From Diplonema japonicum (taxonomy: Eukaryota; Euglenozoa; Diplonemea; Diplonemida; Diplonemidae), in assembly GCA_964019335.1 (NCBI GenBank), contig OZ025651.1:248001-312000 (forward strand): a stretch of 64,000 nt of DNA. The letters are read 5' to 3'. The notes under the pieces were generated by a model. The model was not told where the DNA came from and made no database searches. It was given only the letters and a program-made list of their open reading frames with translations. The translations under genes were made by a program, and so were the position numbers. This document shows positions 44,291-51,998 of this stretch, piece by piece; position 1 is the stretch's first letter; every line of letters starts with the position of its first letter.

Positions 44291-45034
44291 TCAAGCAACT
44301 GAGAGCACTCGTGAGTCGTTGCCCACGTTATGGTAGCCCGAGTGGACAGAGCGGCCATCGAAGGCTGACATGCCCTCAGGCTCGGAGTGAGCGTAGGAGG
44401 GCGCAATGGTAGGTGACTGGAGGGCGTTTGCGTTTGCATAGCGCGGCTGCACTTCGAGGATGTTGAAGTTCCGTAGCTTTTCGTCCTGAGCTTTTTCCTC
44501 GGGTGACTTTCTGATGTATTGGTACCAAATACTGCTGGCAGCGATGCACACAATAAGGCAGACACCCACGATGAAGACAGTTGCGATGGGCCCCGACAGC
44601 GAAACGGACGACGTGCCACTACCGCTGGAATCCTCAGGTGTGACTGGAGACGGTGTAGTTGCAACCGTAGGAACAGGCGTTTCAGGACACACCGGGCACG
44701 GTGCGCTCGTTGATGGCACAGTAGTCTCTGGTGCATCTGTCGTCTTGCACGATGTACCGCAAGACAATTTTACTTCTTCGAATTTCGCCGCCTCATTGTC
44801 GCACCCTAGAAACAGCGTCGCCTTCATCGGTTCTACTTGCGGCACACAATTATTGCACATCACTTTCCACTCAGCCACGCTCAGGCTCCCCCCCGCCAAT
44901 GCCGTCTCTATACTGGCGCAGTCAATTAGGAAAAACTTCTTTACATTGTTCACCACAACGACACTGCACTGCGCATCCCCGCTGCGCACCATGTACAGTA
45001 ATACTGTCAACAACACCACCTGCAGCCACGACAT
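44291..45034 (-). CDS. Small type I membrane glycoprotein, function unknown
   Basis: 247 residues from the ATG at 45034, chosen because it starts a signal peptide (MSWLQVVLLTVLLYMVRSGDA). The frame is open upstream but lacks that logic. The ectodomain (~22-115) has about eight Cys, a possible small disulfide domain. A Thr/Pro/Ser stalk (~118-165) leads to one TM helix (SGPIATVFIVGVCLIVCIAA). The cytosolic tail has Tyr and Ser residues and an EKAQDEKLRNFNILE segment next to the membrane. Head, O-glycosylated stalk, TM and short tail resemble protist surface receptors. It is adjacent to the LamG/stalk protein, which has the same head-stalk-membrane plan. I do not recognise a family. Confidence 0.8.
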   Translation of the reverse strand: MSWLQVVLLTVLLYMVRSGDAQCSVVVVNNVKKFFLIDCASIETALAGGSLSVAEWKVMCNNCVPQVEPMKATLFLGCDNEAAKFEEVKLSCGTSCKTTDAPETTVPSTSAPCPVCPETPVPTVATTPSPVTPEDSSGSGTSSVSLSGPIATVFIVGVCLIVCIAASSIWYQYIRKSPEEKAQDEKLRNFNILEVQPRYANANALQSPTIAPSYAHSEPEGMSAFDGRSVHSGYHNVGNDSRVLSVA

Positions 45035-45086
45035 GTTTTCTGTAGCCTGTAAGGGTCGGCGTGGTTCAAACAATGTTTCAAACGAA

Positions 45087-46283
45087 TTACGTGTTAGAAT
45101 AAACCTTAGTGCCTGGCTGCACTCTGTCGTGCGAATCTGTGGTCCACGCCAGTTTAGAGGGACCGGTTGCTGATGTGCAAGGCCAGAGATCGTCGTTAGG
45201 GCAATCAACAGGGCTCCAGGCCTCTACTGGGAAGACCTGTGGCGCAATGAGCTCGGCAAAGCAACCTGGGAAGGACCAGTGCTTGGTCTCGCGGATGCTG
45301 GAGTGTTCTCCGATGTGGTGGGCAATATTGTGGCGGAACGCCATGACACGCCTGTCGCCGAAGTACTCTTTTGATTCTTCAATCTCCCCGGCGTACCACT
45401 CCACCACAAGGTGGTCAGGTGGGCGGCGTGCGTAGTGTTTCTTGAGGTACCTTGCAAACTGCTCTACGTCGTTGTACTCACCTTTGTTGTGGAGCATGAT
45501 GCCGGCCAAGCCGAACGAGCATCGTATTCCAGCCCACCCTTCCTGGTACCTGTTAGCCTTCTCGATCATATATTGTATAGCCATCAGCCCGTTTTCACAT
45601 AGATGGAAATCGTCCTCATACAGCATGGTGTACTGGGAGCGTCCTGAAACGTGTTCAAGTAGCCTGGCAACATCGAGGGTCTGACGTCTCACGCGCTTGG
45701 TGGGCCGCTCTTGGCGTCGCATTGGCTTCACTTGCGGAACGGGGTCGTCGGGGTTGTCCTCGTACTTCTCGGGCGAGTCCAAGAAGACTACCCACCGAGC
45801 CTTTCGGTACTTATCTTTGAGGCTTGTGAACTCATCGTGTTCACCCTTCTTCATGTTCATTACATAAGTGACGAGGTTCCCTTCCCACGTGCCAGTAACT
45901 TGTTTTTCAATAGATTTCAAGGTGTCACGCAGGTATTTGCTCCCTTGCCTTGGAACCGTTGGTATTGCGATGCTCAAGTACGGCAGTGTCTCCTTCTTCT
46001 CTCCGTTTTCTTCATAGTTTTCTTGTTCATCTTCGGCCATCTGCGTCATTTTCTTCACTTCTTTTTTGCATTCCTTCAGCTTCTTCTTCATCTCCTTCGT
46101 CTCCTTTTGACACTCTGCCTCTATCGCGTCTAGTTCGGATAGCAACTCTCGCTCCTTGCTTGAGCTGCCTTTCTGGCGTGCCGCCTCACCCCTGCTGAAA
46201 CCCCGTGTGATGAGCACTGCTGTACAGAAGGACACCATGGCCACCACACACAGGTTGGGCATAGACGCGCCACGTCTTGACAT
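45087..46283 (-). CDS. Type II membrane glycosyltransferase-like protein (GT54/MGAT4-like)
   Basis: 398 residues from the ATG at 46283 (MSRRGASMPN); upstream in-frame codons include no ATG. A single hydrophobic helix (~11-26) near the N-terminus is a type II Golgi signal anchor. A charged coiled-coil stem follows (~35-95, Lys/Glu-rich). The lumenal domain begins YLSIAIPTVPRQGSKYLRDTL, like the start of GT54 N-acetylglucosaminyltransferase IV domains, and has an EDD motif (MLYEDDFHLCENG) that would bind metal and nucleotide-sugar. Family assignment rests on these two motifs and is moderate. It would modify glycoproteins in the Golgi. The neighbouring genes code for heavily glycosylatable surface proteins and, further along, a nucleotide-sugar transporter. 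Confidence 0.65.
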   Translation of the reverse strand: MSRRGASMPNLCVVAMVSFCTAVLITRGFSRGEAARQKGSSSKERELLSELDAIEAECQKETKEMKKKLKECKKEVKKMTQMAEDEQENYEENGEKKETLPYLSIAIPTVPRQGSKYLRDTLKSIEKQVTGTWEGNLVTYVMNMKKGEHDEFTSLKDKYRKARWVVFLDSPEKYEDNPDDPVPQVKPMRRQERPTKRVRRQTLDVARLLEHVSGRSQYTMLYEDDFHLCENGLMAIQYMIEKANRYQEGWAGIRCSFGLAGIMLHNKGEYNDVEQFARYLKKHYARRPPDHLVVEWYAGEIEESKEYFGDRRVMAFRHNIAHHIGEHSSIRETKHWSFPGCFAELIAPQVFPVEAWSPVDCPNDDLWPCTSATGPSKLAWTTDSHDRVQPGTKVYSNT

Positions 46284-46408
46284 CCTACCTTTATGATAAG
46301 TTGTGGAGGGAGCCCTAGGCAAAAGGCTTAGAACACTGTACTGTCACAGCTGTTGATGAACCTTCCCTTTTTCCCCCCCCTATTCTCTTTTTTTCTTTTT
46401 TTTCTGCT

Positions 46409-47705
46409 TTAACAGAAGGGCCTCAATGCCCGCTTCCAGCCTCTTGAATAGGCCTTTGTCCACATGTGGTAGGTGCGTCTCGCAGCAAAACCCAACTTGG
46501 AGCGTGACACCATGGAGATGTCGTCAAGAGAGGCGATTGAGTTCATCTCGTCGACAACCTCTGCGCGGCGCGATTCAAGGAAGTCACCGATGTCAACAGT
46601 GCCGTTGGTTGCAAGGTGCTCTGCAAGGTAGAAGCAGTCCTTGAAGTCAATAGCGTCGCTGACGTCGATGGGCTGTGTTGCGAGTGTTGTGTGGCTTATG
46701 TAATCATACCTGACAGCTGCTGCCGTGAGCGGCGGGCCCCGCCCTGATGATCCGCCCGCCCTCCTCCAGCCAGTCGTCGTGACAGTACGTTGGTGTCGTG
46801 AAGTTCACACGTTTGTATTCCTTCCTCACGGCGTCCTGCAAAGCGGGAAGGATGCCTTGCGTCCACAAGTTGTGTGTGATGGGGTCTGCACTGTCCCAGT
46901 AACTCTTCACCATCGAGTAGTGTGAGGCGGGTGTGTTGCACATCTCGACAGCCGCCCTTCGTGTCATGGTCATGCATACAGACAGCTCCGTGGCTGACAC
47001 AGGACGAACGAATACTCGTCTGCCCTGCCTGTGGACAATTTCCGCCAGCTCATCTTGACTCAGCTCCCAGGACTCCTGCGGAATAGGGATCGTCCAATCG
47101 AAGTAAAAGGGTGCCGCGGACTCTGCTCTGTTGTACACTTTTTTGATTTCTTCCCGCTTCTTCTGCGCCAACTCGTGCTCTGTGTTGATAAGGGGCACGG
47201 CGTCCATATCCCTCGACACGTTGATGATAGCTTTGTAGGCTTCTGTCTTGCCGTTGCTGAACCTCACTATCACTCCGCCTTGGGTTTGAGACACAGCGAC
47301 GATCTCGGTGTCATGCATTTTTACAGGGTTTTCGTGCTCCAAGAGACGGCCGGGTTTTTCACACTCCCGCAGCAGCAACCTTTCGATTACCTGCCGTTGG
47401 CAGCAGAAGAACGTCCCGCTGTCATCGCCACGCAGCCCGTCAAGGTTGAGGTTCATAAGGATGTTGGAAGCGTTGTCGTAGGAGTAGTAAGAGGTCACCA
47501 TGTTGCCAGGGGGACGTGCCCCTGCAAGGCCCAGATCCTCTGTGAGATAGTTCGTAATGGTGGGTGTCAGCATGATAGACCCGTTGTCGACCGCCTGTAC
47601 TGCGGGCTTCCTGTGCTGCAGATGCGCATTGAGCCCCGCACCCCGAAGGCACACCGCCATGAGCGGCGCCACAATACTCTCACCAACAACCAGATACGGC
47701 TTCAT
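46409..47705 (-). CDS. Diverged FAD-monooxygenase-fold protein with one 37-nt intron
   Basis: Exon 1 47705-46710, intron 46673-46709, exon 2 46672-46409; 419 residues. The start is the ATG at 47705 (MKPYLVVGES). The plan follows PHBH-type flavin monooxygenases: an N-terminal dinucleotide-binding strand-turn-helix (residues ~3-25), a CQRQVIERLLL helix, then near the intron D-x-W-x(4)-GRIIRAGPAAH followed by an ISD-type helix (DVSDAIDFKDCFYLAEHLA). Key residues are eroded: the usual GxGxxG is GESIVA, and the usual GDAAH is GPAAH. FAD binding may therefore be altered or lost. The intron lies directly after the GPAAH motif. The substrate is unknown. Confidence 0.7.
46673..46709 (-). other. 37-nt cis-intron
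   Basis: GTATG donor and AACACAG acceptor on the minus strand, phase 0. Retention gives an immediate stop (GTA TGA). Removal restores a continuous 87-residue C-terminal exon with the expected monooxygenase helix. Confidence 0.85.
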
Positions 47706-47850
47706 ATTGATCACCCTTAAGAATCCTAGTAGCTGTCTATTGCGGGGTGAGAATCGCAAGAAAAAAAAAGACATTTTCACATTTGAAATGATGAAACTTA
47801 ATGCCCACCTGCTTCGTCAGGGTGGCAGCATTCTTACAAAGGCTTCCTGC

Positions 47851-48065
47851 TTAGCAGTACTTCCTCCACCCAAGCATCTCAGCGTTTTCGCGGAAGGACT
47901 GACGGTCGATGTTAAGACCGTACTTCCTGATCAAGGCGTGGCGGGAGCCGGAGATACGGCAACTGTGTTACAATGGTGTGTGGGTATATTTCATATCAAC
48001 ATGACATACCGGCGACCGCCCTGCTCGGTCTTGGGGTGGGAGTTCCAGACGTCACGGTGACCCAT
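47851..48065 (-). CDS. RPS29: 40S ribosomal protein S29 (uS14), copy 1, with a 47-nt intron
   Basis: Exon 1 48065-48010, intron 47963-48009, exon 2 47962-47851; 55 residues, close to the 56 of animal S29. It begins [12 protein letters not shown] and continues with the conserved [19 protein letters not shown] core. uS14 sits in the head of the small ribosomal subunit. The usual C-x-x-C...C-x-x-C zinc finger is reduced here to C-R-I-S...D-R-Q-S, so only one of four Cys ligands remains. The intron is phase 2, splitting an Arg codon just before that Cys. This is the lowest-coordinate of three tandem copies coding the same protein. Confidence 0.9.
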
Positions 48066-48168
48066 TTTTCTTCGTTTAGTTAATTAACTGGGTGCGGGGG
48101 GGTTTTAATAAATTTCAAAGCAAACGAAGAGAAAAATATGAAATCATAAGCAAATGATCATTTCCTGC

Positions 48169-48368
48169 TTAGCAGTACTTCCTCCACCCAAGCATCTCAG
48201 CGTTTTCGCGGAAGGACTGACGGTCGATGTTAAGACCGTACTTCCTGATCAAGGCGTGGCGGGAGCCGGAGATACGGCAGCTGTGTCGATGGTGTTGCTG
48301 AATGCTACATACCGGCGACCGCCCTGCTCGGTCTTGGGGTGGGAGTTCCAGACGTCACGGTGACCCAT
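48169..48368 (-). CDS. RPS29: 40S ribosomal protein S29 (uS14), copy 2, with a 32-nt intron
   Basis: Exon 1 48368-48313, intron 48281-48312, exon 2 48280-48169; the same 55 residues as copies 1 and 3. I see one synonymous change at the exon 2 start (CGC for CGT). The intron differs strongly from those in copies 1 and 3: only 32 nt and unrelated inside, keeping just the GTATGT and ACACAG ends. Shares the reduced zinc site (one Cys of four). Confidence 0.9.
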
Positions 48369-48481
48369 TTTGACTTATGTGATACAAAAAACTGAAAGAC
48401 GGTTAAACATTCTTATAAGGGGGTGAAATATAAATTGGGCACTCAACGCGCACAAGGGCCTAGGTCATTCTAGCTGTCACT

Positions 48482-48697
48482 CTAGCAGTACTTCCTCCAC
48501 CCAAGCATCTCAGCGTTTTCGCGGAAGGACTGACGGTCGATGTTAAGACCGTACTTCCTGATCAAGGCGTGGCGGGAGCCGGAGATACGGCAACTGTGTT
48601 ACAATGGTGTGTGGGTATATTTCAATATCAACATGACATACCGGCGACCGCCCTGCTCGGTCTTGGGGTGGGAGTTCCAGACGTCACGGTGACCCAT
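48482..48697 (-). CDS. RPS29: 40S ribosomal protein S29 (uS14), copy 3, with a 48-nt intron
   Basis: Exon 1 48697-48642, intron 48594-48641, exon 2 48593-48482; same protein as the other copies. The stop is TAG instead of TAA. The intron matches that of copy 1 except for one inserted base, although copy 2 with a different intron lies between them. First in transcription order among the three. Lacks three of the four usual zinc-binding Cys. Confidence 0.9.
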
Positions 48698-49132
48698 TTT
48701 GACTTAATAAACGAAGTTTGTCTTGTGCTGTGTGAAGGTGCGGGGAGGTGTAAAAAAAAGTAATTGAAATATGTTTAAAAAAAGGACCCCGAGAAAGAAA
48801 GAAAAAGAGAGAAAAATACTAGTATTGGCGCTTCATTTGTCTTGTGCGGAATTTTGCCAACTAAAATAGCTCATTACGCCGCCGCCAACTAGTTTCTTTT
48901 TAGTCTCGACAATAAAAATTGTTAAAACAAAAACAAAAACAAGGAAATAAAAACGTTATAAAAGTTACGAGACAGCATATTGATTCTTCCGAAGCAAACC
49001 AAAACAAAAAGCCAAGAAAAAAAAGAAAAAAAAAAAACATCCTATAAACCTCCTTGCTGTCTATTATGCGTTCTCTTTACTTTTAAATATGAAGCGATAG
49101 ATGAGATACATGAAGCAAGGAGCAACAACGAG
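48698..49132. other. Gene-free spacer with purine-rich low complexity and element copy A
   Basis: About 435 bp between the RPS29 cluster and the dimethylformamidase-like gene. It is A-rich on the plus strand, so pyrimidine-rich in the transcribed direction, as expected for trans-splice acceptor regions. Apart from element copy A I see no gene. Confidence 0.6.
48818..48922. other. Conserved ~105-bp structured element, copy A
   Basis: Begins ACTAGTATTGGCGCTTCATT and ends TAGTCTCGACAATAAAAATTGTT (plus-strand reading). A related copy lies at 62883-62989. The inner part ends CGCCGCCAACTAGT, which can pair with the ACTAGTATTGGCG start. The strongest shared block is AAATAGCTCATTACGC. On the minus strand the element is followed by a T5 run, compatible with an RNA polymerase III terminator. 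It could be a small structured RNA gene or a short mobile/MITE-like element; strand is unknown. Confidence 0.5.
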
Positions 49133-51280
49133 TCAGAGCTCGGAGTGAAGGGGCTGCGAGGGTGTGTAGGTAGCTGGTACACCGGTATTGCCGCTGTCAT
49201 CTGTTGCACGAACGGCGACATAGGAAGAGAGAGGGGATGGATGTGTCCAAGTGACGTGGTGCGCCCCTAGAGGGGAGAGCACTGGATGCCATCTCTTCCC
49301 GTCAAAGGAGATCTCAACACCAGCAACGACACCATGCTGCTTATCTGCAACGGGGTCTGTGCAGGACCCAACCACCTCGTACGCTTCCCCTGCGCCTTCC
49401 ACAGCTGTGATGGTGCAGGTAGGGGGGGTCGTGTCTGGAACCTCGTCTGGGTTAATTGTAATGTGCGACTCAGGTGTGGTTGGCAGCACGGACATGTCTT
49501 TGAACAAGTTTACAGTCGCCTGCTGGATAGCAGGTTCAGGTGCTAGCTGATCAACACCAATCCTCGTATTGTACTCATTCGTGATCTGGTTGGGCATCCC
49601 CGACGGGCTGTCATGCATCTCGTCCAGCCCCCACATCCACTGCACTGTACCTGCACCGAACACCAACGCACCAGACTCTGTTTTGTACATCACTAAGTGA
49701 TGTGTTGCGGTGCCCGAGTCGTACGCAGCGCCAGCATCGAACACCATCTGCACATTGTCGACAGTCGTCTCCGACATGCGGATCAGGCCTTTCGGACGGA
49801 ACCCATTGTCCATGTCTTCATCCCATTCATGGCCCAGAAGTCCCTTCATCATTACTGCTTTCTCCCATGGTTTCAGCCGGGCCACGTCTGTGTACCTCCA
49901 AAAGCGGAGCTTGCTGTAGATGCTGGGTACTTCGAGTGCATCGTAGCGCCATGCGTTGGCCGTGTAGATGGTACCTGTCAAGGCATTTTCAGGAGAGAAG
50001 TTGGGGTTTGAAGGGTTAGCGTCCCTCCATGTCCCTGTCCACTCGTCGGAGGGGTCCAGCTTCGAGCTTGCTTGCGTGTCTTTGTAAACCACCATAGTCC
50101 TGTGGGGGTTCCCTTCTGCGTCGGGTTCCCACCTTATCCTCCAGTACAATTCGTTGCCGGAGAAGAACGCAAGGTGCGTGCCTGCATCTCTCGCGTCCTC
50201 GACGTGCTTCCGCTGCCTCCCTGCCCAGTACTCGTCGTGCCCAACGGATAGGAAAATCTTGAAGTTCTTCAGCTCCTCACCTCTCACATCGGTGTCCACG
50301 CCGCTCCAGTAGCTCACGTCGTACCCGTACCTTTCCAGCCACCTGATCATCGGGTACTCACAACCCCATAGCATGTTCACAGAACGCGTGTCGCGTGTAA
50401 GCATGGGAACGTTGTACGACCGCTTATAAGATCTACGCCCGTTCCATTCTTTCGGAAGAGAGAAGTTGTGGTGGGGAAGGGGGTAACCGCCATACGTGTT
50501 GGGCACACCATATGTGTTGTACGCATGCCATGTAGTGTCCGAGGTTTGGAAGAGGATGTCGGTCGGGGTGCTGCTTCTGACTACAAAGTAGACGTGCGAA
50601 GCATGCGGGTTGTGCAGGGCGTTGCGGAGGAGGGCCTGCTTGGACTTGGCACGTCGTTGGGCTCCAAACGATTGTTCCAGCTCAGGGCAGTCGTACGAAT
50701 CACCGCAAGGCGGCGGTTTGCTGTAGTCCCAGGCAGGGTTTGAGAATTTGGGATTTGCCAAAATCCTGGAGTTGTCGGACCGCCAACCTTCTTTGGCATC
50801 GAGCCGCGTCAGCCGTGCAAAGTACACACCAGAGAGCACGTCCGACGGGATATGCCAATGTGCACTGGGCAGCCAGTTCCCACAGTCCATTAACAGTGTC
50901 TTGTCCTCGACGTTGCATGGAGGTTGCCTCTGCGGAAGCTTCACGTGTTGTATGTTTCCACCCACCTTTCGTGCTCCCTTCCCCTTGTAGTACCCCACCC
51001 TGTATATGTCTATCGTGTACTCCTCAGAGTCTGTTTTAATCTTGAACAGCACCTTGTCGCCAGGTGCATAAGACTGCTGGGTCGCGTATCCTTGTATCTC
51101 CGGGTCGCCGCCTGCATTGATGTCCCACTCCTCTGCGTCGTTTCCTTCTTTGCAGTTCTCCGACACCACTGAATTCGCAGGGGCAGCGCAGTTTATTTGC
51201 TCCGGTTTTCTGTGCTCGGAAACAATTTTGATACCACCCGCCAGGCCTGCTGCCGCCAGTACGGCTATCAGCCTTGTCAT
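49133..51280 (-). CDS. Secreted N,N-dimethylformamidase large-subunit-like protein of bacterial type
   Basis: 715 residues with an N-terminal signal peptide (MTRLIAVLAAAGLAGG). An N-terminal beta domain (~50-180) has QQSYAPGDKVLFKIKTD and YTIDIYRVGYYKGKGARKVGG. The central catalytic-like region (~200-590) has the family's hallmark strings: DILFQTSDTTWHAYNTYG, FLSVGHDEYWAGRQR, HLAFFSGNELYWRIRWEPD, GHEWDEDMDNGFRPKGLIR and ALVFGAGTVQWMWGLD. A C-terminal Ig-like domain (~615-715) is like that found at the end of bacterial homologues. In bacteria this family includes the amide-hydrolysing large subunit of dimethylformamidase, but most members have unknown substrates. The ORF has no intron. Resemblance to bacterial proteins suggests lateral transfer. 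Extracellular location is inferred from the signal peptide. Confidence 0.85.
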   Translation of the reverse strand: MTRLIAVLAAAGLAGGIKIVSEHRKPEQINCAAPANSVVSENCKEGNDAEEWDINAGGDPEIQGYATQQSYAPGDKVLFKIKTDSEEYTIDIYRVGYYKGKGARKVGGNIQHVKLPQRQPPCNVEDKTLLMDCGNWLPSAHWHIPSDVLSGVYFARLTRLDAKEGWRSDNSRILANPKFSNPAWDYSKPPPCGDSYDCPELEQSFGAQRRAKSKQALLRNALHNPHASHVYFVVRSSTPTDILFQTSDTTWHAYNTYGVPNTYGGYPLPHHNFSLPKEWNGRRSYKRSYNVPMLTRDTRSVNMLWGCEYPMIRWLERYGYDVSYWSGVDTDVRGEELKNFKIFLSVGHDEYWAGRQRKHVEDARDAGTHLAFFSGNELYWRIRWEPDAEGNPHRTMVVYKDTQASSKLDPSDEWTGTWRDANPSNPNFSPENALTGTIYTANAWRYDALEVPSIYSKLRFWRYTDVARLKPWEKAVMMKGLLGHEWDEDMDNGFRPKGLIRMSETTVDNVQMVFDAGAAYDSGTATHHLVMYKTESGALVFGAGTVQWMWGLDEMHDSPSGMPNQITNEYNTRIGVDQLAPEPAIQQATVNLFKDMSVLPTTPESHITINPDEVPDTTPPTCTITAVEGAGEAYEVVGSCTDPVADKQHGVVAGVEISFDGKRWHPVLSPLGAHHVTWTHPSPLSSYVAVRATDDSGNTGVPATYTPSQPLHSEL

Positions 51281-51586
51281 TTCTTTTTTTTAAAACCCCT
51301 TTTCTTGTGACGGTTTTCTTTATAGATGCTCACGAGAAGAAATTAGTTTTTTTTTTTTTGATTCTTATTCTAAAGTTAAGGGTCGGGACAAAAAAAAAGA
51401 GAGAGAGAAAAAAGGGGGGAACTTAAAAGGGTAAGGAGAGACAACTAAGGCTCGCGTTTTCGAGCTCACCAGCTTGTCCTGCTGCGGCCTCAGCTCGTCC
51501 TGTCCCCTTTCTGGGGGGACTCGCGGGTCGTGTTTTGTTCCCACGTTGGCATCAGGGCGAGGTTGCGCATTGTTTGTTATGCAAAG
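51281..51586. other. Spacer; A/T-rich then GC-rich
   Basis: Upstream of the dimethylformamidase-like gene the sequence is A/T-rich to about 51,430, then turns GC-rich. A plus-strand pyrimidine stretch with CATCAG near 51,553 could serve as an acceptor for the candidate small plus-strand gene that follows. No other feature is visible. Confidence 0.4.
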
Positions 51587-51827
51587 ATGGCACGTGCTTC
51601 AGCTGTCCCATCAGAACCCTCCGAGCCTTCCAGAGCCAGCCTCAACGGTGGGTTTGCACCTGCCAGATCGGCTGCTCCGACACGACTCCCAGTAGGTATT
51701 TCAGCACTATGTGGCCTCCTCCTGTATGTTTGCCAAGCCCTGCGGTATGTGCAGCCTGGTAGCAATCGGCAGCAGGTTTGGTTCGCTCGCACTGCCAGAC
51801 AAAAAGGAACGAATTGGGCTTTTTTAA
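51587..51827 (+). CDS. Candidate small plus-strand membrane protein with a 31-nt intron
   Basis: Tentative. The ATG at 51587 opens a Ser/Pro/Ala-rich frame (MARASAVPSEPSEPSRAS). A GTATG...GCAG segment at 51723-51753 (31 nt) resembles the introns of other genes here. Removing it gives 69 residues with one hydrophobic helix (VGISALCGLLLLVAIG) and a short charged tail, stopping at 51825-51827. Without splicing the frame runs to 51862 and gives 91 residues. It would be the only gene on the plus strand. The GC-rich island around it (51,440-51,830) differs from its A/T-rich surroundings, which suggests function of some kind; a structured RNA is the alternative. Confidence 0.3.
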
Positions 51828-51870
51828 AAATGCCCCCCGATGATTCAAAAATAACAAATTAAACTTCTCA

Positions 51871-51890
51871 CCCCCCCCCCCCCCCCCCCT
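51871..51890. repeat. Poly-C tract (about 20)
   Basis: An uninterrupted run of about 20 C in the spacer between the candidate small gene and the transporter gene. G/C homopolymers of this length recur in the window's spacers. Confidence 0.9.
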
Positions 51891-51998
51891 CCTCTCTCCC
51901 CATTTTTCTTTATGTGAAATAAAACTTCTTTTCTTAAAGGATTTTATCTGTGTATTGGCCCAACACCCCCCCATCCCCATTTCTCTTTTTTTTTTAAT

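Noticed and set aside
45035..45208. 58-residue N-terminal extension of the type I membrane protein
   Set aside because: It would bury the signal peptide; the ATG at 45034 immediately starts a typical signal sequence.
47821..48700. The ~200-bp triplicate as 5S rRNA, spliced-leader RNA or CRISPR-like repeats
   Set aside because: The minus strand codes a clear S29 protein in each copy, with an intron; units are too long, too few and coding.
47557..48763. Plus-strand frames containing a repeated [14 protein letters not shown] string
   Set aside because: They are antisense to the three RPS29 genes; the repeat simply reflects the tandem copies.
51440..51850. SRP RNA (7SL) in the GC-rich island
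   Set aside because: An AGCAGGACAA-like string on the minus strand recalls helix 8, but the GGAA tetraloop and Alu-domain motifs were not found.
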